64,000 nucleotides of DNA from Macrothele yani (Eukaryota > Arthropoda > Arachnida > Araneae > Macrothelidae): assembly GCA_039090855.1 (NCBI GenBank), contig CM077006.1, forward strand, positions 51,159,336-51,223,335, read 5' to 3'. Below are positions 33,493 to 44,551 of this stretch, piece after piece (within the stretch, counting starts at the first letter, position 1; each line of letters opens with the position of its first letter). Under the pieces are notes generated by a model that saw nothing but the letters and a program-made list of their open reading frames with translations, searched no databases and had not been told where the DNA came from. Both the position numbers and the translations under genes were made by a program.

Positions 33493-34849
33493 CAGGGTGT
33501 CCGAGAATTATTGGACACATTACAAAATTATGTACAAAAAACAAAAAAACAAACAAAAACAAACAAAAAAACTATGAGCATTGTCTGTTTTCCTATGTCA
33601 CGTATTACTAACACGGTTTATATATTTTTGTTTTGCAGAATTGTTATTCCCAGAATCCGATAGATGGCGCTAGGTGTGGCCTGATGTGGAATGTATGAGA
33701 AATGCTCAATCAGTAGTCATGTCATCCGTACAGCAGAAGGCGATGTGTGTGTTATGGCTTGCGGAATTAAAGTTAAAAGACGGTACCGTTTAAAGTATGG
33801 TTGTAATCTTCCGTCAGCGAATTAAATTAAGCGGTGGATGAAACAGTTTAAAGAAACTGGCAATGTGGAACATCGTGGAGGAGCCGGTAGGTCTAGCGTC
33901 AGCGGTGAGACGGTTGACCAAGCTAATGAAAGTTTCCGACGAAGTCCCAGGAAATCCGTTCGTACAGCAAGCAGAGAACTGTGCATTCCGAAATGGACAG
34001 TTCGCGATATCTTGCACAAGAAATTAAAGTTTCATGCTTATAAAATTCAAATAGTACAAAAGATGCATGTAAATGATCACACTCTGCGATACGATTTCGC
34101 TGTGGATATGCTGAATCGAGTGGAAAACGACGAAAACTTTCTCAGTACTGTAATTTTTAGTGATGAATCCACATTTCATGTATCAGGTATTGTGAATCGT
34201 CACAACTGTAGGATATGGGGCAGTGAACCGTCTCATGCTGCTATTGAACTGGAACGTGATTCTCCAAAAGTTAAATAATGTGTGGTGCGCCCTATCAAAA
34301 AGAGAAGCGATTGGCCCTTTTTTCTTCTGCGAAAAAACCATAAATGGTGACATTTACTTGGATATGCTAGAAAATTTCGCTATACCCCAGATCAAAAGGT
34401 GTGACAACGTCGTTTTCCAACAAGACGGCGCGCTTCCGCATTGATCAACGTGTGTACGTAAGTGCCTGAATGAGCATTTCTCCAACAGATCTATTGGGCG
34501 TGGTGGTACCATTCCGTGGCCTCCTCGCTCTCCAGATCTAACTCCATTTGATTATTTCATGTGGAGTTATGTGAAGGATCGTGTCTATCAAACGCCTTGT
34601 ACTGATTTGCAGGGATTGAAGCAGCGTATCACAGCTGCTATTAATTCCATAACTCCTCAGATGCTTGCCAATACATGGCATGAAATCGAGTATCTCTTGG
34701 ACGTACTACGAGCAACCAAGGGATCTCACATCGAAATTTATTAACTTGTGTAGTTACATTGTCAATTAGTACAGTCAGTTTCTTTCTATCTGTTTAATGT
34801 TTTGTTTTATATAATTTTTTAATGTGTCCAATAATTCTCGGACACCCTG
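33493..34849 (+). mobile_element. IS630/mariner-like element with complete ends
   Basis: The terminal inverted repeat of about 38 bp begins CAGGGTGTCCGAGAATTATT and is nearly perfect at the right end. TA flanks at 33491-33492 and 34850-34851. Length 1357 bp. Confidence 0.94.
33719..34744 (+). pseudogene. IS630/mariner-like transposase, frameshifted
   Basis: The likely start is MSSVQQKAMCVLWLAELK at 33719, frameshifted before 33838. The main frame (33838-34278) has MKQFKETGNVEHRGGAGR, RSPRKSVRTASRELCIPKWT with the helix-turn-helix, and FSDESTFHVSG with the first catalytic Asp. After a shift at about 34275, a frame to 34444 holds IGPFFFCEKTINGDIYLDML and VVFQQDGALPH with the second Asp. PPRSPDLTPFDYFMWSYVKD supplies the third Asp, and the tail ends HIEIY at 34744. 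Several lesions (near 33797, 34278 and 34441) make it non-functional, though catalytic residues survive. Confidence 0.88.
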
Positions 34850-34851
34850 TA

Positions 34852-35825
34852 TTGTTTGTTCTTTTAATCGGATTTTTTCCTTTCCGTTGAACCAGCAATC
34901 CTAAAGTACAGTAGGATCCAACAGGGAAGTCCAAGTGCGGTGCACCCGCATTGATGGAGGACCCCCTAAAGTAACGATTTTTAAAATTTCTCTTATTTTG
35001 CATCTCAAAAAACGCGACAGAGAGAGAGAGAGGGGTGGGGGGGGGGAAGAAAGGCATATATAGAGTGATGGACAGCTGTTCTGAGTTTTTGATTCCTTCC
35101 AAATTCGCAGTATATGTCGTCTACAAGTATTAATACCAGGGGAATCAGTGATTAAAGTAAGGAAATCTTTTAGAAACACAAAATATTCCATTCGTTATTT
35201 CTTTTGGATTTCTAAATTTACTTTTATTTTGAATAAATTGCATTACAAAACATACAGCTATTTACAGACAGTCGCACGTGTTTTAAATAGTGACTTTAGA
35301 ATGCTGCAATGTAATTTACATATATGCTAACCGGTAAAGATAGTTTACAGTGAGGTAGTAGAGTTTAAAAAAAGCATGTAAGAAAATTTCCAAAAGATAA
35401 AAAACACAACAACAACAAAAATAAATAAATAAATAAATAAACCAGCTGTATGAGCATTCCAGACTAGATTATTCTGCATTTTGTAACATTAACAAGGCTT
35501 TGCACTTAATAGTGTAATAACCACGATATTATTTTATGTATATGCAGTTTCCAGCAAGTTCATCATGAAAACTGCTTACCGTTTAAGCCTCTCGAAACTC
35601 CTCAAAAAAAAGAATCGCATCTAATGATTCAGCGATCTTCTTTCCTCTGATTTCATCTAATGCTTCAGCGATCTTCTGCACTAAACACTCCCTCGCTAGT
35701 AGAACTACTGGCTGGTATACGTAGTACACGTCTTGCAATGGCATGCAGCTAGTTTAGGAAATTGAGAATTCTTCCACCAAGGTAACAAATCCACAGCTTC
35801 AAAGTGTGTTTCTCCTATGCGCAAT
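34852..35825. other. No recognised gene
   Basis: Contains a GA/G-rich low-complexity tract (about 35018-35050) and a short duplicated phrase CAGCGATCTTCT at about 35629 and 35665. No coding evidence. Confidence 0.35.
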
Positions 35826-36049
35826 GCCGCCCTGGTGGCGCAGTGGTCTAAGGCGTTGGCCTCTGATCATTCGTCCGTAAGGGTCCGGGTTCGAATCCCG
35901 GTACGGGCATGGATGTTGTGTTTGTCTTACGGCACTGGCTCTCTCCCTTCCCTGGAACCAGTGACCCAAAATTAGGGACGGGCGACTGCTTATAGCCCAT
36001 TGAGTTGCTCACGGTGGTCGTTAAACCTAAAATAAAGGCGAAAAAGGCT
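35826..36049 (+). repeat. SINE-A copy
   Basis: Target duplication TATGCGCAAT at 35816-35825 and 36050-36059. The tail is altered (AAACCTAAAATAAAGG). Confidence 0.95.
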
Positions 36050-36127
36050 TATGCGCAATTCCACATACTTACAAATTTCATCTGTATCAGGATTGTGAAT
36101 TTCAAACTCATCTTCCAAATCTTCGAA

Positions 36128-36352
36128 GCCGCCCCGCCCCGGTGGCGCAGTGGTCTAAGGCGCTGGCCTCTGATCATTCGTCCGTAAGGGGTCCGGGTTC
36201 GAATCCCGGTGAGGCATGGATGTTGTGTTTGTCTTACGGCACTGGTTCTCTCCCTTCCCTGGAACCAGTGACCCTTAATTAGGGACGGGCGACTGCTTAT
36301 AGCCCATTGAGTTGCTCACGGTGGTCGTTAAACCTTCAATTAAAAAAAAAAA
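36128..36352 (+). repeat. SINE-A copy
   Basis: Target duplication ATCTTCGAA at 36119-36127 and after the A tail at about 36354. The head has a duplicated GCCCC. Confidence 0.95.
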
Positions 36353-36435
36353 AATCTTCGAATAAACCTGCTGATTTTTTTCCCGGAAAAAAAAATCAGA
36401 AAAATGAAAACAAACATTGCTGAAGAAATCAAGCT

Positions 36436-36654
36436 GCCGCCCCGGTGGCGCAGTGGTCTAAGCGATGGCCTCTGATCATACGTCCGAACGGGGTCCGGGT
36501 TCGAATCCCGGTGAGGCATGGATGTTGTGTTTGTCTTACGGCACTGGCTCTCTCCCTTTCCTGGAACCAGTGACCCTAAATTAGGGACAGGCGACTGCTT
36601 ATAGCCCATTGAGTTGTTCACGGTGGTCGTTAAACCTCCAATAAAAAAAAAAAA
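36436..36654 (+). repeat. SINE-A copy
   Basis: Target duplication AAATCAAGCT at 36426-36435 and 36655-36664. Confidence 0.95.
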
Positions 36655-36839
36655 AAATCAAGCTACAGATCTAGAAGTGGCACCACCCGTGTATTTAACA
36701 CTAGAAATTCTTTAATTTTTGGTAACCAGTTTATAACAATAATATTCAGGGAATTATTTTTTAATTACTGTTTTTCGTGCAGGTAACTTATAAACAATGA
36801 AGGATATACACTGAAGTGCCAGAAAAACTGGTACACCAG

Positions 36840-37860
36840 TCTAACTCTTGGTAGGTCTCCCACGGGAGCCTCCAGGACTGCAGAAATACGACGGGGCATG
36901 GATTCCACTGGCTTCTGGAAATATGCTGTAGGCAATGCACACCATTCTTCCTGCAGAGCGTTCCACAATTCGGGTGTATTACGAGGTCTCGGATTCCTGT
37001 GTTCGATAGCGCGTTGCATGGCATCCCAAATGTGTACTACCACGTTCAGATCTGGGGACTTGGGTGGGAATGGCAACACCCCAAACTCCGATGAATGCTC
37101 CTCTAACCATAATGTGGCGTCCCGTCAATTGTGTGGAGGTGCATTGTCCAGTTGAAACAGGCCAAACCCATCAGCATGAATGCAGGACATAACGGGTGTA
37201 CCTCGTCAGAAAGAATGCGCACATAGCGTTGGCCGGTCACAGACGTTTGTAGACGTACCAGGGGTCCCAATGAAGTCCAGTAATACACGCCCCATAGCAT
37301 TACGGACCCCCATCAACCAGTACAGTTCCCTGTTGATAGTCAAGATCTATGGCTTCATGGGGTTTGCGCCACATACGAATCCTCCCATCTGCCCGATACA
37401 GTTGGGAACGCGACTCGTCAGACCAGGCTACTTGTTTCCAGTCATCAAGTGTCCATTGGCGGTGTTGCCGTGTCCAAGCGAGGCGCATAGCTCTGTGTCG
37501 TGCACCCATCAAGGGGACTCGAGTTTGGCGTCGGCTCCCAAAGCCCATATGAGGGTATGTTGCACAGTCCGGACGCTGATGTTTGTTGAGGCTCCAGCAT
37601 TGAATTCCGATTATACCTGCGAGAGTGTTGCACGCCTATCGCGTGAAACGATTCTTGACAGCCGACGATGGCCACGTTCACCCAATGTCTTTTTACGGTC
37701 ACACTGGTATTGTAGGTTGGAGATTTTGCCGGAATTCTTTTAGTCACGGTACACCCTTGCAATGGTCGTCCGTGAAAATTCGAACTTCGTTTCTACTTCC
37801 GAAATACTATGGCCTATCTCACGAGCGCCAACTATGATACCGCGTTGAAAAATCGCTTAA
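36840..37860 (-). pseudogene. Tc1-like transposase, multiply frameshifted
   Basis: Reading down the minus strand, the N-terminal helix-turn-helix part (about 37760-37850) is scrambled. RHRAMRLAWTRQHRQWTLDD and VAWSDESRSQLYRADGRIRM (37300-37548) carry the first Asp. MLWGVYYWTSLGPLV follows at about 37300. FPPKSPDLNVVVHIWDAM (37030-37079) holds the region of the third motif, where the family Glu (IEHLW) reads Val. The C-terminal tail VESMPRRISAVLEAPVGDLP ends near 36850. Nothing here could be active. Confidence 0.88.
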
Positions 37861-37911
37861 ATCGTTATTACTTGTCATTCTCATGCCGAAAACAGCTCTG
37901 ACAGCTGGCAA

Positions 37912-38221
37912 TGATCATATGCAGAGGATTTTAGGAAGGGAGTGTCTGACCCCAGGTCTTAAACAACCCTTAGAAATAGGAAGCTAGGAGATTTGGGCTA
38001 GAGTGCCCGATAGGAAAGTGACTCGGAAGCGAAGTAGAAAGGGGTAGGAAGACGCCCTTATTTATTACCGGGGGCCAGTCCCCGGGGTCCGACGGCTTAA
38101 CATGCCCATCCGACGCACGGTGGATATTCAGTGGATCGAACGTTCGTACCTGCCTGGGATCGAACCTGAGGTCTTCTCCATGGCAGTCACGAACGTTGCT
38201 CACTAGGCAACCCGCGGCCCC
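37912..38221 (-). repeat. SINE-B inserted in Tc1
   Basis: Perfect 14-bp target duplication CTGACAGCTGGCAA at 37898-37911 and 38222-38235. It gives the exact extent of a SINE-B (310 bp). A box and B box as in the 24.8-kb copy. Confidence 0.97.
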
Positions 38222-38818
38222 CTGACAGCTGGCAAAGATGTGTATCGCTTTTATACGCACTGGAGGACGCAACCGAGTACGCGCATAGGTGACGTTGCTA
38301 TGTATTTTGCATAAGCTCGTCTCTACCAGTTTTTCTGGCACTTCAGTGTATATAAGGAATTCAGTAATGAAATTCAACATGAGTAATGCCAAGCCCAGGC
38401 CTGAGGATTTCGGCTCTTAATGAATCCTGGGTCCGCCCGAGCCCAGTTTCCGTAGACGAGCCCGGGCCGGAGGTTATCTCTCCCCGACATCTCCTAATCA
38501 CGGTTTACCGGTACAAAAGACTCCTGGTTCGAAGATCATACAAGTTGGACGTCGGATGACCGGGAAAAAGTGTGCTGGTCTGACGAATTGCGTTTTTACT
38601 CCCCCGGGGATGGTCGTTTACGTGTTTGGCGCAAACAACATAAAGCACTCAATCCATTATGCATATTCTGCACAGTGCAAGACGGCTGAGGCAGTTTTAT
38701 GGTGTGGGACATGTTTACCTGGCAGTAACTTGGACCTCTGTACGTGTGGAAAAACGTATGACTGGTGCCCACTATCGTGAATTGCTTTGCTGATTCAGTA
38801 CACCTAGCAATGTTACAG

Positions 38819-41585
38819 TTTTTAGCACGTCTTTTGTAAAAAAAGATTGTGCTTATGTTATCGGTTTGTCCGCCCGTCTGTACCCACGATATCTCTGCAA
38901 CTATTAGTCCGATTTGAAAAATTCTTTTTGCATTGGGAAGCTAGAAATATGCGAATCATGATCCTTCATTTAGTTTTTTTCTACTATGTACAATTTCGCC
39001 GCTAGAGGGCGTAAATGCAGATAATGTCGAATTCAAAAATACGTTTTATTCCACATATTTGCTTCTAAACATCCAATTTAAAAAATTCTTTTATCTTTCG
39101 ATTCCGTTTATATCGAAGAGTATTTTAGATATAGTTACTTTTTCAAATTACGCATAGATTTTCCTCTAGGGGGCGTAAAAGTAAATTACATTTTCCCCGA
39201 TAACTCTTCTTCTAAAACTCCGATTTGAAAAAAAAAAAATTTCAGCGGATACATCTCCTGGTTGAAAATCTTTTGCATATAATTTAAAATTTTTGGTAAA
39301 GAATACTTTGGCTACCAAGGGGCGTAAGTGTTAATTTTTACTTGTGATGTATTTGCCATAAAATCGCAGCTTCCAAAATATTGATTGAAAAAATTCTTTC
39401 GTGGACTAATGCCACTCACATCGATAAACTATTTCGGAATATTTTCTTCTTAAAATATTCCACAGTTTCTCCGCCAGGGGCTTAGATGTACATCTTATTT
39501 TTGTCTATATGTCTACTTCTAGGAGTCCGATTTGAAAAATTCCTTCTTTGCTGGATAGTGTTTTCCGTGTGACACGTTTTTCATATAATTTAAAAATTTT
39601 CAAGTAATTCATAGACTTTCCGCTAGGGGGCGTAGCGGTAAATTGCGTTCCCCCTATATCTCTGCTTTCTAAATCTCCGATTTGAAAATTTCTTTCTGCA
39701 TCGGATACAGCTCCTGATGGAAAATCGTTTGCACATAATTTCTAATTTTTGCAAAAAAAAAAAAAAAAAAAAAGGAAAAAAAAATGGTTTGGCCACCAGG
39801 GTGCGTAGATCTGAATTTCCGCTTCTGATGTATTTGCAGCAAAATATGAGCTTCTAAATTCTCGATTGAAAAAAATGTCGTTTGTTGACCGATACTACTC
39901 ATGTCGACAAACCTTTTAGAAACATTTTCTTGAAATAGTGCATGGTTTCTACGCCAGGGAGCGTAGATGTATATCTTATTTTTGTCAATATCTTTACTTC
40001 TAGGAGTCCGATTTGAAAAATTCATTCTTTGTTGGATAGTGTTTCCAGTGTGACATATGTTTCATACAATTTAAAAAGTTTCAAGTAATTCATAGACTTT
40101 CCGCTAGGGGCGTAGCGGTAAATTGCGTTCCCCCTATATCTCTGCTTCTAAATCTCCGATTTGAACATTTCTTTCTGCATCGGATACAGCTCCTGATAGG
40201 AAATCGTTTGCACATAATTTCTAATTTTTGCAAAAAAAAAAAAAAAAAAAAAAATGGTTTGGCCACCAGGGGGGGTAAATCTTAATTTCCGCTTCTGATG
40301 TATTTGCAGCAAAATATGAGCTTCTAAATTCTCGATTGAAAAAAATGTCGTTTGTTGACCGATACTACTCATGTCGACAAACCTTTTAGAAACATTTTAC
40401 TTCTTGAAATAGTGCATGGTTTCTACGCCAGGGAGCGTAGATGTATATCTTATTTTTGTCAATATCTCTACTTCTAGGAGTCCGATTTGAAAAATTCATT
40501 CTTTGTTGGATAGTGTTTCCAGTGTGACATGTGTTTCACATAATTTCAAAATTTTTAAGTAGTTCATAGACTTTCCGCTAGGGGGCGTAAATGTAAATTG
40601 CGTTTCCCCCTATATCTCTGCTTCTAAATCTGCGATTTGAAAAAGCTTCTGATGAGACATCGTTTGCACATAATTTCTAATTTTTGTAAAAACATGGTTT
40701 AGCCACCAGGTGGCGTAAGTCTTAATTTTTGCTTCTGATGTATTTGCAGCAAAATATGAGCTTCTAAAATCTCGGTTGAAAAAAAATCGTTTGTTGACCG
40801 ATACTATTCATGACGACAAACCTTTTAGGAACATTTTCTTCTTGAAATAATGCACGGTTTATACGCCAGGGGGCGTAGATGTATATCTTATTTTTGTCAA
40901 TATCTCTACTTCTAGGAGTCCGATTTGAAAAATTTCTTCTTTGTTGGATAGTGTTTCCGATGCGAAATATTTTTCATATAAATTCAAAATTTTCAAGTAA
41001 ATACTAGACTTTCCGCTAGGGGGCACAAAGGCAAATTGCGTTTTCTGCGTTATTTCTGCTTCTAAAGCTCCGATTTGAAAAATTCTTCCTGTATCGCATA
41101 CAGGAAGAATTTTCATGGAAAATATTTTTCACATAATTTCTAATGTTTGGTAAAGAATGGTTTGGCCACCAGGAGTCATAAGTGTTAATTTCTGCTTCTG
41201 AAGTATTTGTAGCAAAATCTGGGCTCCTGAAAACTCGAGTAATTTTTTTTTCTTTTCTTGGACCGATACCACCTATATGGATAAACCTTTTGGGAATACT
41301 TTCTTCTTGAAATAATGCATGGTTTTCCCACCAGGGGACGTAAAGTCATGTCTTATTTTTGTCGATATCTCTGTTTCTAAGAGTTCGTAAGCTCACGATT
41401 CCGTTTACAGCAATATCTGAGGTATTAAAAACCCGATTGAAAATATTCTTTCTTTCGTTAGATCTATTGTTTTCCATATACAGGTTCCATTGACTTTGAA
41501 TAGCTTTGATAAATTTAATTTGCGTCAGAACAGATTCAAAAGACGTGCTTATTACACCCGAAAATTCGGTGTTATCTTTCTTGTT
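38819..41585 (+). mobile_element. R2: second R-family minisatellite element
   Basis: Same termini as R1: TTTTTAGCACGTCTTTTG at 38819, inverted CAAAAGACGTGCT at 41537-41549, hairpin ACACCCGAAAATTCGGTGT just after, and end TTTCTTGTT at 41585. About 16 monomers with cores at intervals near 155 bp (for example about 39000, 39163, 39313, 39472, 39620, 39798, 39952, 40102, 40263, 40430). Two-monomer higher-order units are evident: 39790-40090 and 40250-40560 are nearly identical and share a poly(A) expansion after TAATTTTTGC. No SINE inside and no coding frame. Confidence 0.85.
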
Positions 41586-42098
41586 ACGCTTTCCAACCTA
41601 GGTTGAAGAAGCGTATATGCTCTAGCTTTGTTCGTCCGCACGATAACTCGCGTAAAAATGGTTCGATTTCGATGACATTTCAATATGTGGTAGGGGACAA
41701 CCTGGTGACGAACCCTATTGAAAATGGGAAAAATGGAGTTAAATGTCAGGACACACGAGCGGGATCCATTCCATTGCCCTTATGCGCCATAACTTACGTA
41801 AAAATGCTTCGATTGCGACAAAACTTTATCATGTTGTTCCGGAGGTATACTGAATCGGTTCTGTTGAATATAATCGAAATGGGGTCAAAGGTAAGGGTAC
41901 AGAGCGAGATTTATTCCACAGCCATTATCCTCATAACTTGACTAAAAATGCTTCTATTGCGACGAAACTTTAGTATGTTGTTCCGGAGGAATACTGAACG
42001 AATCAATAGTCAGGGTAGGGAGGAGGGTTTGTCTGCGCGCTATTTCTGGTATGTTGGAAAGCGCATCAAAATCAATGCATTGCATGATTTTACTTACT
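41586..42098 (+). mobile_element. S: second, smaller element with R-like architecture
   Basis: An 11-bp perfect inverted repeat CGCTTTCCAAC (41587-41597) and GTTGGAAAGCG (42053-42063) encloses about three tandem ~145-bp units sharing AAAAATGCTTCKATTGCGAC and TGTTGTTCCGGAGG. An imperfect hairpin AATCAATGCATTGCATGATT (42070-42089) follows the right repeat. Tc1 coding resumes at about 42099. The small frames at 41603-42172 are readings of the tandem units. Confidence 0.6.
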
Positions 42099-42299
42099 TG
42101 TTTCCAAATGGCGACGGTGTCTTCGAAGATGACAATGCGCTGAATCACATGTCCAGTGTCGTGCAGGAATAGTTTGAGGAACACAGTTCAGACTTCCAGC
42201 ATAACTATCGGCCACCGAGCTCCCCTGATATCAACCCCATAGAGCACTTGTGGGGCACCATGGTACGGCATATCAGGCATCTGGATACACCTATCAACT

Positions 42300-42376
42300 G
42301 TTGGGAGGTATGGCTAACAAAGCTGTGTGTATTGAAGGCCGCATTACACACAGCTTTGTTAGCCATACCTCCCAAC
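42300..42376. repeat. 32-bp perfect palindrome
   Basis: Arms 42300-42331 and 42345-42376 are perfect complements (GTTGGGAGGTATGGCTAACA at the outer part) with a 13-base spacer. Confidence 0.95.
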
Positions 42377-42483
42377 TGCTCCCGGCATCTTGCTGAATCG
42401 TGCCACGTCGGATAGCTGTGCTAAGAGCGAAAGGAGGACCTGCGAAGTATTAGGTAGGTGGTCATAATTCAGTGATCACTCAG

Positions 42484-43004
42484 TGTAGATATGTAGAGAG
42501 AAATTAGAAATTCTATGTCAGGTTACAAGAGTAAAACTCAACGACAGTATTTGCTCTCATAAGACTCCCCCCCAAATACGTAAGTAAGCTGAAATTGCGA
42601 AGAAATAGTTGTTAAGTTCCACGAAAGTTCATATCAATGGTGTTTCCAGTAATACATACACTGAAAAATGCTACGTACAGTATGTATGTACAAAAAACTT
42701 TTTTTTTGCTGCGGATAACACCGTCAGCGTCGGGTAAAATCTGCATGAACGGAAATTTTTTTGCAAAATTTCTGACAAGCATTTCAAAATTTGTGTACCC
42801 CCATCCAGTACAATATCCCCCTAACAGCCCCCGCCCCCAGTTCTGAGCTACTAGTGTCGCCACTACAAATGAGCTGAGATTTGAATGTAATGAACATTTT
42901 TCTCTTTAATTCGGTATATATTTAATTCGCCCATCTTTTTTTCTCTTAAAGTTTTTGTTTCTTCATTCATTCCAGAGGCAATCACAAGATTGTTACCATA
43001 CGAG
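42484..43004. other. No recognised gene
   Basis: AT-rich spacer between Tc1 and R3; overlapping frames at 42612-42863 on both strands are unconvincing. Confidence 0.3.
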
Positions 43005-44523
43005 AACAAGAAAGATGTCACCGAATTCTCGGCTGTAATGAGCACGTCTTTTGAATCCGTTCTGTCGAGATTTAAATTTATCAAAACTGTTTAAAGTCAA
43101 TGGAACCGGCATGGAAAACAGTAGTATCTGACTGAAGAAAGAAGTTTTTTAATCGGGTTTTTAATCCCGCAGATATTGCTTTAAACGGAAACGTGAACTT
43201 ACGCCCTCTGGTTGCAGACTTGTGCGTTAAGAGAAATTTAAATTTATTAGATAAACATTTAGCAGCGGAAACGCTCTTCAACAAAGAATTTTTCAAATCG
43301 GATTCTTAGAAGCAGAAATATCGACAAATATAAAATATGCATCTACGCACCCTGGCGGAAAAACCATGCATTTTTTAAAGAATTCTCTAAAAGTTTTTCG
43401 ATGTGAGCGGTATTGGTCCACGGAAGAATTTCTTCAATCAAGTTTTCAAGAGCTCAGATTTTGCTGCAAATACATCAGAAGCCAAAAAAGAAAACACTTA
43501 CGCCCCCTGGTGGCCAAACCATTCTTTACAAAAAATTAGAAATTATATGCAAAGCACTTCCCATCAGGAGTTGCGTTCAATACAGGAAGAATTTTTCAAA
43601 ATGGAGTTTTAGAAGCTTAGATGTCGGCGAAAACGCGATTCACCCATACGCCCCCTAGCGGAAAGTCAGTGAATTACTTGAAAATTTTGAAATTTTATGA
43701 AAAACATTTTGCACCGGAGACACTATTCAACAAAGAAGGAATTTTTCAAATCGGACTCTTAGAAGAAGAGATATTTAAAGAAATATGATATGCATCTACG
43801 CCCTCTGGCGAAGGAACCATGCATTATTTTAAGAAGAAAATGTTCCGAAACGGTTTATCTTCGTGAGTAGTATCGGTACACCAACCAATTTTTTCCAATC
43901 GAGATTTTAGGAGCTCAGATTTTACTGTAAATACATCAGAAGCAGAAATTGATGCTTACGCCCTCTGGTGACCAAACCATTTTTTAGCAAAAAACAGAAA
44001 TTACATGCAAAAGATGTCCCATCAGAAGCTGCATCCGCTTCAGAAAGAATTTTTCAAATCGTAGTTTTAGAAGAAGCGATAGCGGGGGAAACGCAATTTA
44101 CTTTTACGCCCTCTAGCGAAAAATCTATGTGTAACTTGTAAAGGTGACCATACCTAAAATAGCCTTCGACATAAATGGAATCGAAAGGGGAAATGTGTTT
44201 TTAATCGGATGTTATGAAGCAATTTAATGGAATAAAATGTATTTTGAATTCGGTATCATCTGCATTTACGCCCTCTAGCGGCGAAATTGTGCATGGTGAA
44301 GAAAAAAACAAAGAAAAAAAAACAAAAAAAAACGAAATGAAGAATCACCATCCGTGCATTTCAAGCTTCCCAATACAAAACTATTTTTTCAAATCGGACT
44401 AATCGTTGCGGAGATACGGTGTCCACAGACGGACGGACGGACGGACAAACCATAAGGACAACCGGACGGACGGACGGACAAACCATAAACATAAGACCGC
44501 TCTTTTTTAAGACGTGCGAAAAA
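43005..44523 (-). mobile_element. R3: R-family element, minus orientation
   Basis: Left edge AACAAGAAAG (43005) is the complement of the R 3' end, with AGCACGTCTTTTG at 43041-43053. The right edge GACGTGCGAAAAA (to 44523) is the complement of the R 5' end, preceded by GGACGGACGGACGGACAAAC tracts at 44430-44480. About eight monomers carry CGCCCTCTGG or CGCCCCCTAGCGG cores (near 43205, 43350, 43510, 43650, 43800, 43965, 44110 and 44270). The 5' inverted repeat is diverged. Confidence 0.83.
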
Positions 44524-44551
44524 TGGCTTTGAAAAAGCTGGTTCTACTATA

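Larger units (their letters stand above)
36809..38348 (-). mobile_element. Tc1-like element with a SINE-B inside
   Basis: Ends CACTGAAGTGCCAGAAAAAC (36809) and its complement to 38348, with TA at 36807-36808 and 38349-38350. Removing the SINE-B and one copy of its duplication leaves about 1.2 kb, typical of Tc1. Confidence 0.92.
38523..42475 (+). pseudogene. Tc1-like transposase split by R2 and S
   Basis: The left half (38523-38818) reads TSWTSDDREKVCWSDELRFY with the first Asp, GDGRLRVWRKQHKAL, and NCFADSVHLAMLQ. It stops at 38818. Coding resumes at about 42099 with LFPNGDGVFEDDNALNHMSS (second Asp) and SSPDINPIEHLWGTM (third acidic residue). It then degrades around a palindrome at 42300 and ends at the Tc1 terminal sequence GGTAGGTGGTCATAATTCAG (42453-42472). 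The halves join without overlap in family order, so 38819-42098 is inserted DNA. The N-terminal third is missing. Confidence 0.8.

Noticed and set aside
37180..37743. 187-codon plus-strand open frame
   Set aside because: It is the opposite strand of a Tc1 transposase pseudogene, whose known motifs read on the minus strand.
42300..42376. Hairpin as a microRNA precursor
   Set aside because: Arms are perfectly complementary with no bulges and lie in transposon debris; a recent inverted duplication is simpler.
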